From Thermoplasmata archaeon (GTDB taxonomy: Archaea; Thermoplasmatota; Thermoplasmata; Thermoplasmatales; Thermoplasmataceae): DNA of 7,596 nucleotides. The DNA lies in the NCBI GenBank assembly GCA_021806355.1, contig JAJZXT010000139.1, positions 1 to 7,596 of the forward strand, written 5' to 3'. Position numbers and translations under genes: made by a program. Shown one piece after another: positions 1 through 5,695 of this stretch (position 1 is the first letter of the stretch; every line of letters begins with the position of its first letter). The notes beneath the pieces were generated by a model, which was given only the letters and a program-made list of their open reading frames with translations, searched no databases and was not told the DNA's origin.

Positions 1-152
1 TCATGCGTGCCTGCATCCGTAAAGTCAGATGGCTTAGCATGAAGGACAAAGTACCTTCGGGCCGAAGGGAATTCAAGCCCATGGAGATTCCGCCAGCAAC
101 CTTTGAAGTGGGAAGCTCCCTGCGAAAGTTGGGAGAGGAGGTCACTCTATAA
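1..152 (+). CDS. C-terminal tail of a probable TnpB-like (IS200/IS605, IS1341-type) protein, 5' end outside window
   Basis: The frame starting at base 3 is open from the window edge to TAA at 150-152 and gives 49 residues. The end of the protein reads RREFKPMEIPPATFEVGSSL followed by RKLGEE. From memory, this resembles the variable tail that follows the zinc-finger and RDxNA catalytic region of archaeal TnpB proteins, where a 'TPVEIPP...GSS' style end is common; no search was run. TnpB is an RNA-guided DNA nuclease carried by IS200/IS605 and IS1341-type elements. None of its catalytic residues fall inside the window, so activity cannot be judged. The last 100 bases hold two hairpins (54-68 and 110-120), as expected if the 3' end also encodes the guide (omega) RNA scaffold. 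It could instead be an unrelated protein terminus, because only the tail is visible. Confidence 0.42.
   Translation, partial: MRACIRKVRWLSMKDKVPSGRREFKPMEIPPATFEVGSSLRKLGEEVTL
54..68 (+). ncRNA. Hairpin in the 3' end of the TnpB-like frame, possible omega-RNA scaffold element
   Basis: CCTTCGG at 54-60 is exactly complementary to CCGAAGG at 62-68 around a single G; as RNA it would fold as a 5-bp stem with a GGGCC loop. A second short hairpin (GGGA-AGC-TCCC, 110-120) lies downstream. In IS200/IS605 elements the guide RNA is processed from the 3' end of the tnpB transcript. The hairpins are seen directly; the guide-RNA role is inferred and depends on the TnpB call. Confidence 0.25.
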
Positions 153-421
153 TCTTTCCTGTATATTGCGAGGTCTTAGAAAAGAGATATCCGGAAAAGT
201 CCTTCGTCTATCAACCCTGCAGATTATGATTTCTGTTAACAATGTTTTTATCATCCTTTGGAAGTTACCATCTGTCTGATGCTTAAACTTCACGGGCATA
301 AACCAATACCCTACATCCCATTCGCAAACACTTCTGGAATGTTGCACGCACCAGAAGAACCACCAACGAGTCGAAATTGAAAAAGAATGCCTACAAAAAT
401 AGGGATCAGCACATTTTACGG
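153..421. other. Intergenic region with no confident gene
   Basis: These 269 bases separate the TnpB-like tail from the vapC stop. Three overlapping minus-strand frames stay open for 30 to 96 codons and have somewhat protein-like stretches. None has a ribosome-binding site or a recognisable family, and the longest would overlap the end of vapC. The region may contain the right end of the insertion element and decayed coding remnants. The only local structure I can support is the T-tract and dyad at 380-403. Confidence 0.4.
380..403 (-). terminator. Putative terminator of the abrB-vapC operon
   Basis: Read on the minus strand just downstream of the vapC stop, there is a small dyad CCTA-TTTTTG-TAGG (390-403) containing a T5 run, followed by a second T5 run at 380-384. 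Archaeal termination depends mainly on oligo-T tracts, so two closely spaced ones about 20-40 nt past the stop fit a terminator. The stem is only 4 bp, so the T runs carry most of the weight. Confidence 0.35.
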
Positions 422-832
422 TCAAATAGTAAGCCACTTTCTCTTAATTCCCGGTATACGGTCAAAACCATTGTCCTCGCTTATTATTGTCTCAATGGAT
501 GCTCGCTTCATTGAAGCCGCCATTATTGAACCGCTCGGTTGTGGGCAATACCTGAGCATTTCTTCCATAAGAAAGTAATCGACTTCTTCTAAAGGCAACA
601 TTGTTGCAAAGGGAAACACCAATGATTCAATGAATTCCAGCGTCTCATTGTAGGGTACTTTGTACTTCTTTCCGGAAACGTATAGCAGTTCATCTATGAC
701 GATCATGTTGATAAAAGCCCTATCTTCCCTTATCAGACCTTCATAGAATGAAAGGTACTTATCATAATTCTTGTTAGGAGTGTTGATGTATACAAGCAGA
801 TTTGTATCAATAAATATGTTAGTCAAACTCAT
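422..832 (-). CDS. vapC: VapC-like PIN-domain protein, toxin of a type II toxin-antitoxin pair
   Basis: A 136-residue protein with PIN-domain layout. The N-terminus has FIDTNLLVY (D9), the second motif is VIDELLYV (E48), and the C-terminal part has ISEDNGFDRI (D120, D124). PIN proteins use three or four acidic residues to bind Mg/Mn and cut RNA; VapC toxins usually attack tRNA or rRNA. The third acidic residue, normally in a D-x-x-x-A-A context, aligns with G101 in PSGSIMAA. The codon is GGT, one transition from GAT (Asp), so nuclease activity may be weakened. The gene overlaps the 3' end of abrB by 14 nt, a coupled antitoxin-toxin order. The ATG at 832 abuts a GGAGG (833-837) with no spacer; TTG at 826 would have a 6-nt spacing and is a possible alternative start that shortens the protein by two residues. 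Confidence 0.86.
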   Translation of the reverse strand: MSLTNIFIDTNLLVYINTPNKNYDKYLSFYEGLIREDRAFINMIVIDELLYVSGKKYKVPYNETLEFIESLVFPFATMLPLEEVDYFLMEEMLRYCPQPSGSIMAASMKRASIETIISEDNGFDRIPGIKRKWLTI

Positions 833-1082
833 CCTCCAGGGAATATTTTGAGACTTCTCCGGGTTGAGGGGAAAGAGCTTCTTTTAATTCAAATATTGTT
901 TTCTTATGAATTTCTGCGGCTCTTTCAAAGGCGCCTCTGTCAAACTTCTTTACTGGGGTAAGAGTTATTCCATTATTGAGGCTGACAATAAGTTCATCTC
1001 CTTCCTCGACTCCTGCCGCTTCTCTTATTGCTTTCGGAATTATAACATAACCTTTTTTTCCGACTTTTAATTTTAGAGTCAA
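819..1082 (-). CDS. vapB: AbrB/SpoVT swapped-hairpin protein, VapB-type antitoxin
   Basis: An 87-residue protein whose first 45 residues match the AbrB/MazE swapped-hairpin DNA-binding fold: KVGKKGYVIIPKAIREAAGV, then EEGDELIV and a second strand ITLTPVKKF. This fold dimerises and binds palindromic operators. The charged, helical C-terminal half (about residues 50-87) is the expected toxin-binding tail. The start is TTG at 1080-1082, supported by a GGTGA Shine-Dalgarno site 7 nt upstream (1090-1094); no in-frame ATG competes upstream. The reading frame runs into vapC, so translation is probably coupled. By family knowledge it neutralises the toxin and represses its own promoter; the dyad upstream (1107-1138) would be a suitable operator. 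Confidence 0.88.
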   Translation of the reverse strand: MTLKLKVGKKGYVIIPKAIREAAGVEEGDELIVSLNNGITLTPVKKFDRGAFERAAEIHKKTIFELKEALSPQPGEVSKYSLEDEFD

Positions 1083-1089
1083 GCTAGCT

Positions 1090-1094
1090 TCACC
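1090..1094 (-). promoter_or_regulatory. Shine-Dalgarno site deciding the TTG start of the antitoxin
   Basis: Minus-strand GGTGA lies 7 nt before the TTG at 1082. It is the same core motif seen before the sulfur-operon genes and the phosphoesterase in this window, which supports the non-ATG start. Confidence 0.6.
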
Positions 1095-1106
1095 ATAGCT
1101 ATATTA

Positions 1107-1138
1107 GTTTGACCATATTAAATATTGTTGACTCAAAC
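1107..1138 (-). promoter_or_regulatory. Probable promoter/operator of the abrB-vapC operon
   Basis: An inverted repeat GTTTGA (1107-1112) and TCAAAC (1133-1138) flanks an AT-rich core that on the minus strand reads AATATTTAATATGG, a plausible archaeal TATA element. TTGAC also occurs twice in direct orientation (1109-1113 and 1128-1132), 19 bp apart, close to two helical turns. The region lies 25-56 nt upstream of the antitoxin start. A dyad bracketing the TATA element is the geometry expected for autorepression by an AbrB-type antitoxin. Assignment is by position and symmetry only. Confidence 0.4.
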
Positions 1139-1230
1139 AAACCGCACTGAAAATCTCAAGATTTGCGGTAATCTGTAATCAGCAACTCGGGAAGTTCAAA
1201 TCCCTTCCTCCATTAGCTCCTTACTTTGAT

Positions 1231-1240
1231 TTTAATAATT
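1231..1240 (+). promoter_or_regulatory. Candidate TATA box for the alpha/beta hydrolase gene
   Basis: The AT-rich element TTTAATAATT sits about 45-50 nt before the ATG at 1284. With the usual archaeal TATA-to-start distance of about 26 nt, transcription would begin near 1260-1263 and leave a short leader with no clear Shine-Dalgarno site. This is positional inference only. Confidence 0.25.
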
Positions 1241-1283
1241 TCTCCAGACAATTCTTACGTGCTCGCTATTTCCTTAATGCAAG

Positions 1284-2114
1284 ATGAAGAAAGTTGGATT
1301 TTTACCCATGTGGATAGATTCTTATGATGCGATGGATTGTGAAAAAATGAGAGAGTACTCAATCAAAGGAATAGGAAGCAACATTCTTTATCATGATTTC
1401 CCAGGCAAGGAAAAACCAATCCTGTTCATCCATGGCTTAGGTTGCGCTGGAACCTTCGATTATCCGGATGTAGCAACGCAGAAACCACTTCAAAATCATC
1501 GTCGAATCCTTGTGGACCTGCTGGGTGCGGGCTATAGCGATAAACCGGATGGTTTTTGCTACACCATTAAAGATCATGCCAAATATCTATTGGAATTCGT
1601 TGAATCGATCGGACTTGAATCCTTTGTTCTATTTGGTCACAGCATGGGAGGTGCTGTTGCTCTATCAATGGCACAGATGGATACTAACGGGATTTCCCAG
1701 ATAATACTGAGTGAGTCCACCCTTAATAAGAGCCGTGAAGGTTCGATTAGCAAGTACATTGCTGGCTTCACCGAGAAAGAGTTTGTTGAGCAGGGATTCC
1801 AAAGGCTCATAAAGGAAAGTGAAGAGACTGGATACGGAATTTGGGCTGCTTCACTAAGAATGTGGTCCGCCAAGGCTGCATACCGAGCATCAAGGAATTT
1901 ATCGGTGGGGGAAAATCCATCTTGGCGAGATATTCTATATTCTCTAAATATCCCGAAAACCTTCATATTTGGGGAAAAATCACTCCCTAACCCGGATCTT
2001 GAGATTCTACCTGAACATGGTGTTAAGGTAGATATCGTGGAACATGCGGGACATTCAATGGCGTGGGAGAACCCAAAGGGATTGGCTGAAGCAATAGGAA
2101 AAGCGATTGTGTAG
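1284..2114 (+). CDS. Alpha/beta-hydrolase fold protein (serine hydrolase, substrate unknown)
   Basis: A 276-residue protein with the full alpha/beta-hydrolase layout: oxyanion-region HGLG (50-53), a DLLGAGYSDKP loop (78-88), nucleophile elbow GHSMGG (S120), a cap-like helical insert at about 145-215, and catalytic histidine H257 in AGHSMAWENP. The acid is probably E231 in FGEKSLPNPD or D238. Such enzymes hydrolyse esters, amides, epoxides or C-C bonds; nothing visible fixes the substrate. There is no signal peptide, so it should be cytoplasmic. It stands alone, divergent from the toxin-antitoxin operon and convergent with the sulfur operon. The start is uncertain: ATG 1284 has no Shine-Dalgarno site, while ATG 1347 (residue 22) follows TGTGAAAAA and would still leave a complete domain. 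The gene ends with tandem stops TAG TAA. Confidence 0.88.
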   Translation: MKKVGFLPMWIDSYDAMDCEKMREYSIKGIGSNILYHDFPGKEKPILFIHGLGCAGTFDYPDVATQKPLQNHRRILVDLLGAGYSDKPDGFCYTIKDHAKYLLEFVESIGLESFVLFGHSMGGAVALSMAQMDTNGISQIILSESTLNKSREGSISKYIAGFTEKEFVEQGFQRLIKESEETGYGIWAASLRMWSAKAAYRASRNLSVGENPSWRDILYSLNIPKTFIFGEKSLPNPDLEILPEHGVKVDIVEHAGHSMAWENPKGLAEAIGKAIV

Positions 2115-2308
2115 TAATATTTCGTGCGTGTTTTTGCAATTCATCATTTACCAAAATTTCAATCTTCCAAGATATTTGAACAATTCCCAGTTCATACCCA
2201 ACTCCAATCCAGATGAACACTTACAATTATTTCACAGTTGAACCTCTATTCCTCTCTCTTGAATATTAAAATGCTCTTCCCTAACTAACGGAATAAATTG
2301 AAAATGGG

Positions 2309-2325
2309 AATGGCCTCCAACCATT
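2309..2325 (-). terminator. Possible terminator after the sulfur operon
   Basis: AATGG (2309-2313) and CCATT (2321-2325) form a 5-bp stem with a 7-nt loop, 17-33 nt beyond the stop of the flavoprotein gene on the minus strand. It is followed on that strand by the T-rich CCCATTTTCAATTTATT. A weak stem with a modest T tract makes this tentative. The remaining convergent spacer between the hydrolase and this operon (2115-2341) shows nothing else I can name except a T5 run at about 2131-2135 that could end the hydrolase transcript. Confidence 0.3.
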
Positions 2326-2341
2326 GAACAAGTTTTTAAGA

Positions 2342-3535
2342 TTAATTCTCGAAATAGTCTTTCTTGAAGTGATACTTGAAGAGCCATTCGTAATGCCCAT
2401 GCAGCGATCCCCAGTAAATTTTCTCCATCACTTTCTTTTCCATGTAGTTGAACGTGGATGGGGTGATTTTCTGCACGGGCGTATCATAAGTGCCTACTAC
2501 AAAGGTTGCCTTGTGGAACCCAGTCTCCATCGAACATTGCGTCCTGCCGGTGAACTTGTATCTCTTTTCGGTTCCCTTGATTTCTGCGATTATGTTGTTA
2601 GCCACCACAATGCCTTCAAGATGCGCTTCAACTCCTGCCTTCGATATAGGTATATTCGTAGTATCGCCAATAGCAAATCCATTATCATAATCTGTAATGT
2701 GCAGATTCCTTTTGTCAACCTTTACCCATCCGTCTTCGTCAGACAATTCCGTGTTTTTAAGAAATTCTGCCGGTTTGTGTGGCGGCGTGAGGAATAGGTA
2801 ATCGTACTTCATTGTCTCTCCCTCGAGTGATGTTATCTCTTTTTTGCTTGCATCAACGGAATCTGTGTTGAATGCGGTGACACTCTCAATGGAACGGTCC
2901 TTATACATGGGTGCTATGACCTCGTTTATTGAATCCGCTGAATATATCCTTGTGAAGGGTGTTATATATGTTATTTCTACCTTGTCCCTGATACCTGCCT
3001 TCCTGAAATGTTCATCAAGCATGAATGCAGATTCGTTAGGTGAAGGGGGACACTTATATGGAAGTCCCCCTATTCCCACAACGATCCTGCCGGATTTTAT
3101 CTTCAATACTTGCTGGTATATGAGGCTTGAATTGTATGCGTCTGTGTGAAAATCCATGTTCGCATCCCTGAGCCCTGGAACTTGATCGTAGTCTGGAGAT
3201 GAACCCGTTGATATTATGATATAATCAAAGTCAATCTTTTCACTGCTGCCTTCAGTTTTTAGATACCTGTTTGGAAGATCTACCTTTTCACAGTTATCAT
3301 GAACGATTTTCACCCCTTCTGACACGAGCTTTTTCATGGGTCTCCTGATCTTCGCAGGATCAGTTCCCCGGAATGCAACCTCAAGGTATCCAGGCTGGAA
3401 TTCCTGTTCCCTTTTTTTATCGAACAGCATTATGGATACCTCTCCGTTCTTAATTTCCTTTGACAGATCTTTTGCCAATTTACTGGAGGTTATTAGGCCT
3501 CCAGCGCCGCTTCCTATTACTGCTATCTTTTTCAT
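2342..3535 (-). CDS. Sulfide:quinone oxidoreductase-like FAD flavoprotein
   Basis: A 397-residue two-dinucleotide-domain flavoprotein. Visible landmarks, numbered from the ATG at 3535, are the FAD-binding GSGAGG (8-13), STGSSP (109-114), a YKCPPSP cysteine motif (C162), the second FAD motif AIGDTTNIPISKAGVEAH (from 288), a QCSMETG cysteine (C334), and an aromatic/basic C-terminus suited to monotopic membrane contact. C162 and C334 correspond to the two redox-active cysteines of SQR enzymes, which oxidise sulfide to polysulfide and pass electrons to quinone. The third cysteine of Aquifex/Acidianus-type SQR, expected between STGSSP and C162, is absent. The start is ATG 3535, not the upstream in-frame GTG, because that GTG is inside the Shine-Dalgarno sequence. 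It is the last gene of the sulfur operon, 5 nt after the transporter stop. A flavocytochrome-c-like or polysulfide-reducing role remains possible. Confidence 0.88.
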   Translation of the reverse strand: MKKIAVIGSGAGGLITSSKLAKDLSKEIKNGEVSIMLFDKKREQEFQPGYLEVAFRGTDPAKIRRPMKKLVSEGVKIVHDNCEKVDLPNRYLKTEGSSEKIDFDYIIISTGSSPDYDQVPGLRDANMDFHTDAYNSSLIYQQVLKIKSGRIVVGIGGLPYKCPPSPNESAFMLDEHFRKAGIRDKVEITYITPFTRIYSADSINEVIAPMYKDRSIESVTAFNTDSVDASKKEITSLEGETMKYDYLFLTPPHKPAEFLKNTELSDEDGWVKVDKRNLHITDYDNGFAIGDTTNIPISKAGVEAHLEGIVVANNIIAEIKGTEKRYKFTGRTQCSMETGFHKATFVVGTYDTPVQKITPSTFNYMEKKVMEKIYWGSLHGHYEWLFKYHFKKDYFEN

Positions 3536-3539
3536 TTTT

Positions 3540-3547
3540 ATCACCTC
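3540..3547 (-). promoter_or_regulatory. Shine-Dalgarno site of the flavoprotein gene, overlapping the transporter stop codon
   Basis: Minus-strand GAGGTGAT lies 4 nt before the ATG at 3535. The TGA stop of the upstream transporter gene (3541-3543) is embedded in it, and an apparent in-frame GTG start at 3544 is part of the same motif. This decides the start and suggests termination-reinitiation coupling. Confidence 0.75.
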
Positions 3548-4995
3548 GCTGCTGGAGTCAAGGTTGATTTCTTAATCTCCCCTGTTCTGATGTAGTGGTA
3601 TGTTGAAATTGACACTCCCAATATCATAACGATAAGCCCTGCGATGATCATGACATAGCTCTCCTGTGTCATTAGGCTGGCCGGCACTTTTACGATATAT
3701 TTTGAATTGGCACTCAGACTTTCCAGCCCTATTGCTACAAGGATAAGCCCGAATATTATGGAAAATACATATTGCTCCAAAAGAGAACGATATCTTGAGA
3801 CGACATTTACAGGAGAATGTGCCCTGGTTCTTGATCCTGCAAGTTTGGTACTTAGAAATATATACGCAAAGTACCCTGCCACACTACCAAGTATTATCCC
3901 AACCGTGAAGACAAGCCCGAACAGTGAGAGCCCCGCCAATCCGCTCCAGAAACCCCCAACGCTGCAACCTTGTGCAATTCTCGCTCCTATTGCGATAATT
4001 ATACCCCCAACAAAACCTATGGAAAGATCACCAATTTTACTGGCAGAACCAGATGGGAAGCGAATCTTAAAGGTACCGCGTGCCATGGAAAATATGGTAG
4101 CACCAGCAATGATCATCAGAATGAAGAATGAAAATGCACTTATTACCGGAATAGTTTGATACCAATTGCCTGATAAGCTGCTCCCACCCAGATATACACC
4201 AAATGGTGAAAGAAGATACTGTGAGAAGAGGGCAACAGGGGTCGTAACTCCCAGATAGTTAAAAGAATGCCCGGCAGCGAATACGAATGAAGCAATCATG
4301 GCGAATGAGAATATTGTGCCAACGAAATATGGAGAGTTCATGAATGCCATTTTCCCCTTGTTACCTGATATTCCCTGTCCTTTCAAACGCCTCTTCCTAA
4401 GCACTAATGCTACAGCCAGGAGCGCCACGAAGAATGCTATCCCGATTATTGCTGCCCCTACTACGACTGGAATGCCAAACAGGATATTAGGTACATAATT
4501 AATTGAGCTTCCATTTCCGACGTTTGCAGTGCGGGTGTTTTTCCACCAGTAAGCGAGATCAAGCCAGTTAAAGATTGGAAAAGCGAAGATTATTGAACCC
4601 AGGGCTAGACCCAGGAGTTCCATCCAATTTACTACATACCCTGAACCGGACTTCCAAAGCATTCCAACCATGCAGCCCTGCCCCAGCATCATGCCGAAGC
4701 CAAAAATGAAGGAACCAAGGAGGGTAAACCATCCTGCTCCAGGGAGAAACGCGTAAGCATCGACAACGGGAACTGCACCTACCGCGACCAGTAAACCTGT
4801 TCCCAGTGCGGATACCCCAATGCTGATCAGGATAATTTCATAAATACTGCTGTATCTGAGGCCCATCACCTGGTGCGTTGCTATTACCATGCAGTATGTT
4901 TTTCTCTCGGCATATCCCCCAAAGAGGAAGCCAAGAATCGCATAAAATATCACGGCAATAATTGGAGCATAAATCAATAAAGGAATCGCGGACAT
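3541..4995 (-). CDS. YeeE/YedE-family (TsuA-like) membrane transporter, probably for thiosulfate or another sulfur compound
   Basis: A 484-residue multi-spanning membrane protein made of two related halves, each with the family's signature loop: GQGCMVG around C108 and AQGCSVGG around C344. A third cysteine, C35 in KTYCMV, follows the first membrane segment. These are the only cysteines in the protein. In the characterised bacterial thiosulfate importer YeeE (TsuA), three conserved cysteines lie along the substrate path, so the pattern fits closely. Roughly a dozen hydrophobic segments are visible, with a charged cytoplasmic-type linker (KRRLKGQG, about 200-217) and a further hydrophobic pair after residue 405 that ends in a polar tail. 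It is longer than single YeeE proteins of about 350 residues. It starts at ATG 4995 with GGGGTGAT 5 nt upstream, lies 12 nt after the tusA stop, and precedes the flavoprotein gene. Family assignment is strong; the substrate is inferred. Confidence 0.9.
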   Translation of the reverse strand: MSAIPLLIYAPIIAVIFYAILGFLFGGYAERKTYCMVIATHQVMGLRYSSIYEIILISIGVSALGTGLLVAVGAVPVVDAYAFLPGAGWFTLLGSFIFGFGMMLGQGCMVGMLWKSGSGYVVNWMELLGLALGSIIFAFPIFNWLDLAYWWKNTRTANVGNGSSINYVPNILFGIPVVVGAAIIGIAFFVALLAVALVLRKRRLKGQGISGNKGKMAFMNSPYFVGTIFSFAMIASFVFAAGHSFNYLGVTTPVALFSQYLLSPFGVYLGGSSLSGNWYQTIPVISAFSFFILMIIAGATIFSMARGTFKIRFPSGSASKIGDLSIGFVGGIIIAIGARIAQGCSVGGFWSGLAGLSLFGLVFTVGIILGSVAGYFAYIFLSTKLAGSRTRAHSPVNVVSRYRSLLEQYVFSIIFGLILVAIGLESLSANSKYIVKVPASLMTQESYVMIIAGLIVMILGVSISTYHYIRTGEIKKSTLTPAAR

Positions 4996-5000
4996 TTGAC

Positions 5001-5008
5001 ATCACCCC
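5001..5008 (-). promoter_or_regulatory. Shine-Dalgarno site of the YeeE/YedE-type gene
   Basis: Minus-strand GGGGTGAT lies 5 nt before the ATG at 4995 and begins on the last base of the tusA TAG stop. It confirms this start and tight translational linkage of the two genes. Confidence 0.7.
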
Positions 5009-5244
5009 TATGCCCTCTTTCCCGTTACCTGGATGGTTATTTCAAAGTAGTCTTCTATGTTCTTTGAACCAACAAAAACATTCTTTGTTCTTTCACACCA
5101 TGCCTTAGAGTCAGGAACTACTCCTGGATCGTTTGCTACCAGTACTATCATATCTCCATTCTGAGCCTTCTTGTAGGCTCGGATTAAATCAGTTATCGGT
5201 CCTGGGCATGCTGTTCCCCTGCTATCAACATTCATTGTTGTCAT
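5008..5244 (-). CDS. tusA: TusA-family sulfur carrier protein
   Basis: A 78-residue protein with the TusA/SirA fold signature: VDSRGTACPGPITDLIRAYK, where C13 in CPxP is the persulfide-carrying cysteine. It is followed by GDMIVLVANDPGVVPDSKAW with a second cysteine (C50), and FEITIQVTGK as the last strand. TusA accepts sulfane sulfur on the CPxP cysteine and hands it to partner proteins such as DsrE homologues; TusA-like TsuB partners with YeeE in thiosulfate use. The longest open frame would begin at 5265, but a strong AAGGTGAT 4 nt before ATG 5244 places the start there and removes an apparent overlap with the DsrE gene, leaving a 10-nt gap. Cytoplasmic. Location between a DsrE-family and a YeeE-type gene supports a sulfur-relay role. 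Confidence 0.92.
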   Translation of the reverse strand: MTTMNVDSRGTACPGPITDLIRAYKKAQNGDMIVLVANDPGVVPDSKAWCERTKNVFVGSKNIEDYFEITIQVTGKRA

Positions 5245-5248
5245 TTTC

Positions 5249-5256
5249 ATCACCTT
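5249..5256 (-). promoter_or_regulatory. Shine-Dalgarno site deciding the tusA start
   Basis: Minus-strand AAGGTGAT lies 4 nt before the ATG at 5244 and overlaps the TAA stop of the DsrE-family gene (5255-5257). Of several in-frame starts (5265, 5250, 5244, 5235), only 5244 has standard spacing. Confidence 0.7.
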
Positions 5257-5671
5257 ACAGTACAATTATCTGGCTTTCCGCAGATTGAATCATGAAATTC
5301 GTGGCTCCTACGATATCTTCAATCATTGGATCAAAATCTTCCTTGTGCTTGTTCAGTGCACTCGCCATAAGCGAGCATGCATATACCTTCACGCCTCCTT
5401 CCTGAACCGAATCTTTCAAGAGCTGATGCCAGCCTTCAAACTTGATCCTTGCCAAACCGGCACGGAGCTCTTTCATGAATTCTGGAAACCCTTCAGGCGA
5501 AACAGGCTCTTTCCTGTATCCATCCTTAAGGAAGAGTTTCAATGCGGTGCCTGTGACAAATATTCTAAGAGGCATCCCAAGATTGACCGCCGTTTGAGTC
5601 AATACCCCCAGCATTACCATCTTTTCCTCAGTTCCCGTTGATATAACAATTGCTAATCCTTTTTCAGACAT
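5255..5671 (-). CDS. DsrE-family (DsrE2/DsrE3-like) sulfurtransferase
   Basis: A 138-residue protein. It opens with a Rossmann-like strand GLAIVISTGTEEK and a helix LGVLTQTAVNLG, followed by LRIFVTGTALKLF. The C-terminal half has VKVYACSLMASAL, with a single cysteine (C99) in the position used by DsrE/DsrE2/DsrE3 proteins to carry sulfane sulfur or thiosulfate. In Sulfolobales, DsrE3A and TusA exchange thiosulfonate groups, and here the gene immediately precedes tusA. It is the first gene of the sulfur operon. The open frame can be extended to a GTG at 5680, but that GTG lies inside AGGTGA, the Shine-Dalgarno motif 4 nt before ATG 5671, so 5671 is the start. The loop at about 45-85, including GFPEFMKELRAG, is longer than in minimal DsrE proteins and fits the peroxiredoxin-like DsrE2/3 branch. 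Subfamily is less certain than family. Confidence 0.86.
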   Translation of the reverse strand: MSEKGLAIVISTGTEEKMVMLGVLTQTAVNLGMPLRIFVTGTALKLFLKDGYRKEPVSPEGFPEFMKELRAGLARIKFEGWHQLLKDSVQEGGVKVYACSLMASALNKHKEDFDPMIEDIVGATNFMIQSAESQIIVL

Positions 5672-5676
5672 TTTTC

Positions 5677-5682
5677 TCACCT
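5677..5682 (-). promoter_or_regulatory. Shine-Dalgarno site deciding the DsrE-family start
   Basis: Minus-strand AGGTGA (followed by G) lies 4-5 nt before the ATG at 5671 and contains the apparent GTG start at 5680. Confidence 0.65.
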
Positions 5683-5695
5683 AACTACATGGTAA

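Noticed and set aside
147..437. Minus-strand open frame of 96 codons past the vapC stop
   Set aside because: It overlaps the vapC end, lacks a ribosome-binding site, has unusual composition rich in Trp, Cys and Phe, and two other frames on the same strand are similarly open, so none is convincing.
1637..1966. Minus-strand frame inside the alpha/beta hydrolase gene
   Set aside because: It is antisense to the region encoding the nucleophile elbow of a complete hydrolase.
2324..2797. Plus-strand frame of 157 codons opposite the flavoprotein gene
   Set aside because: It is antisense to a gene with clear FAD and cysteine motifs; a shadow of that gene.
3707..4159. Plus-strand frame of 150 codons opposite the transporter gene
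   Set aside because: It is Pro/Ile/Ser-rich as expected for the complement of a hydrophobic membrane-protein gene; no independent support.
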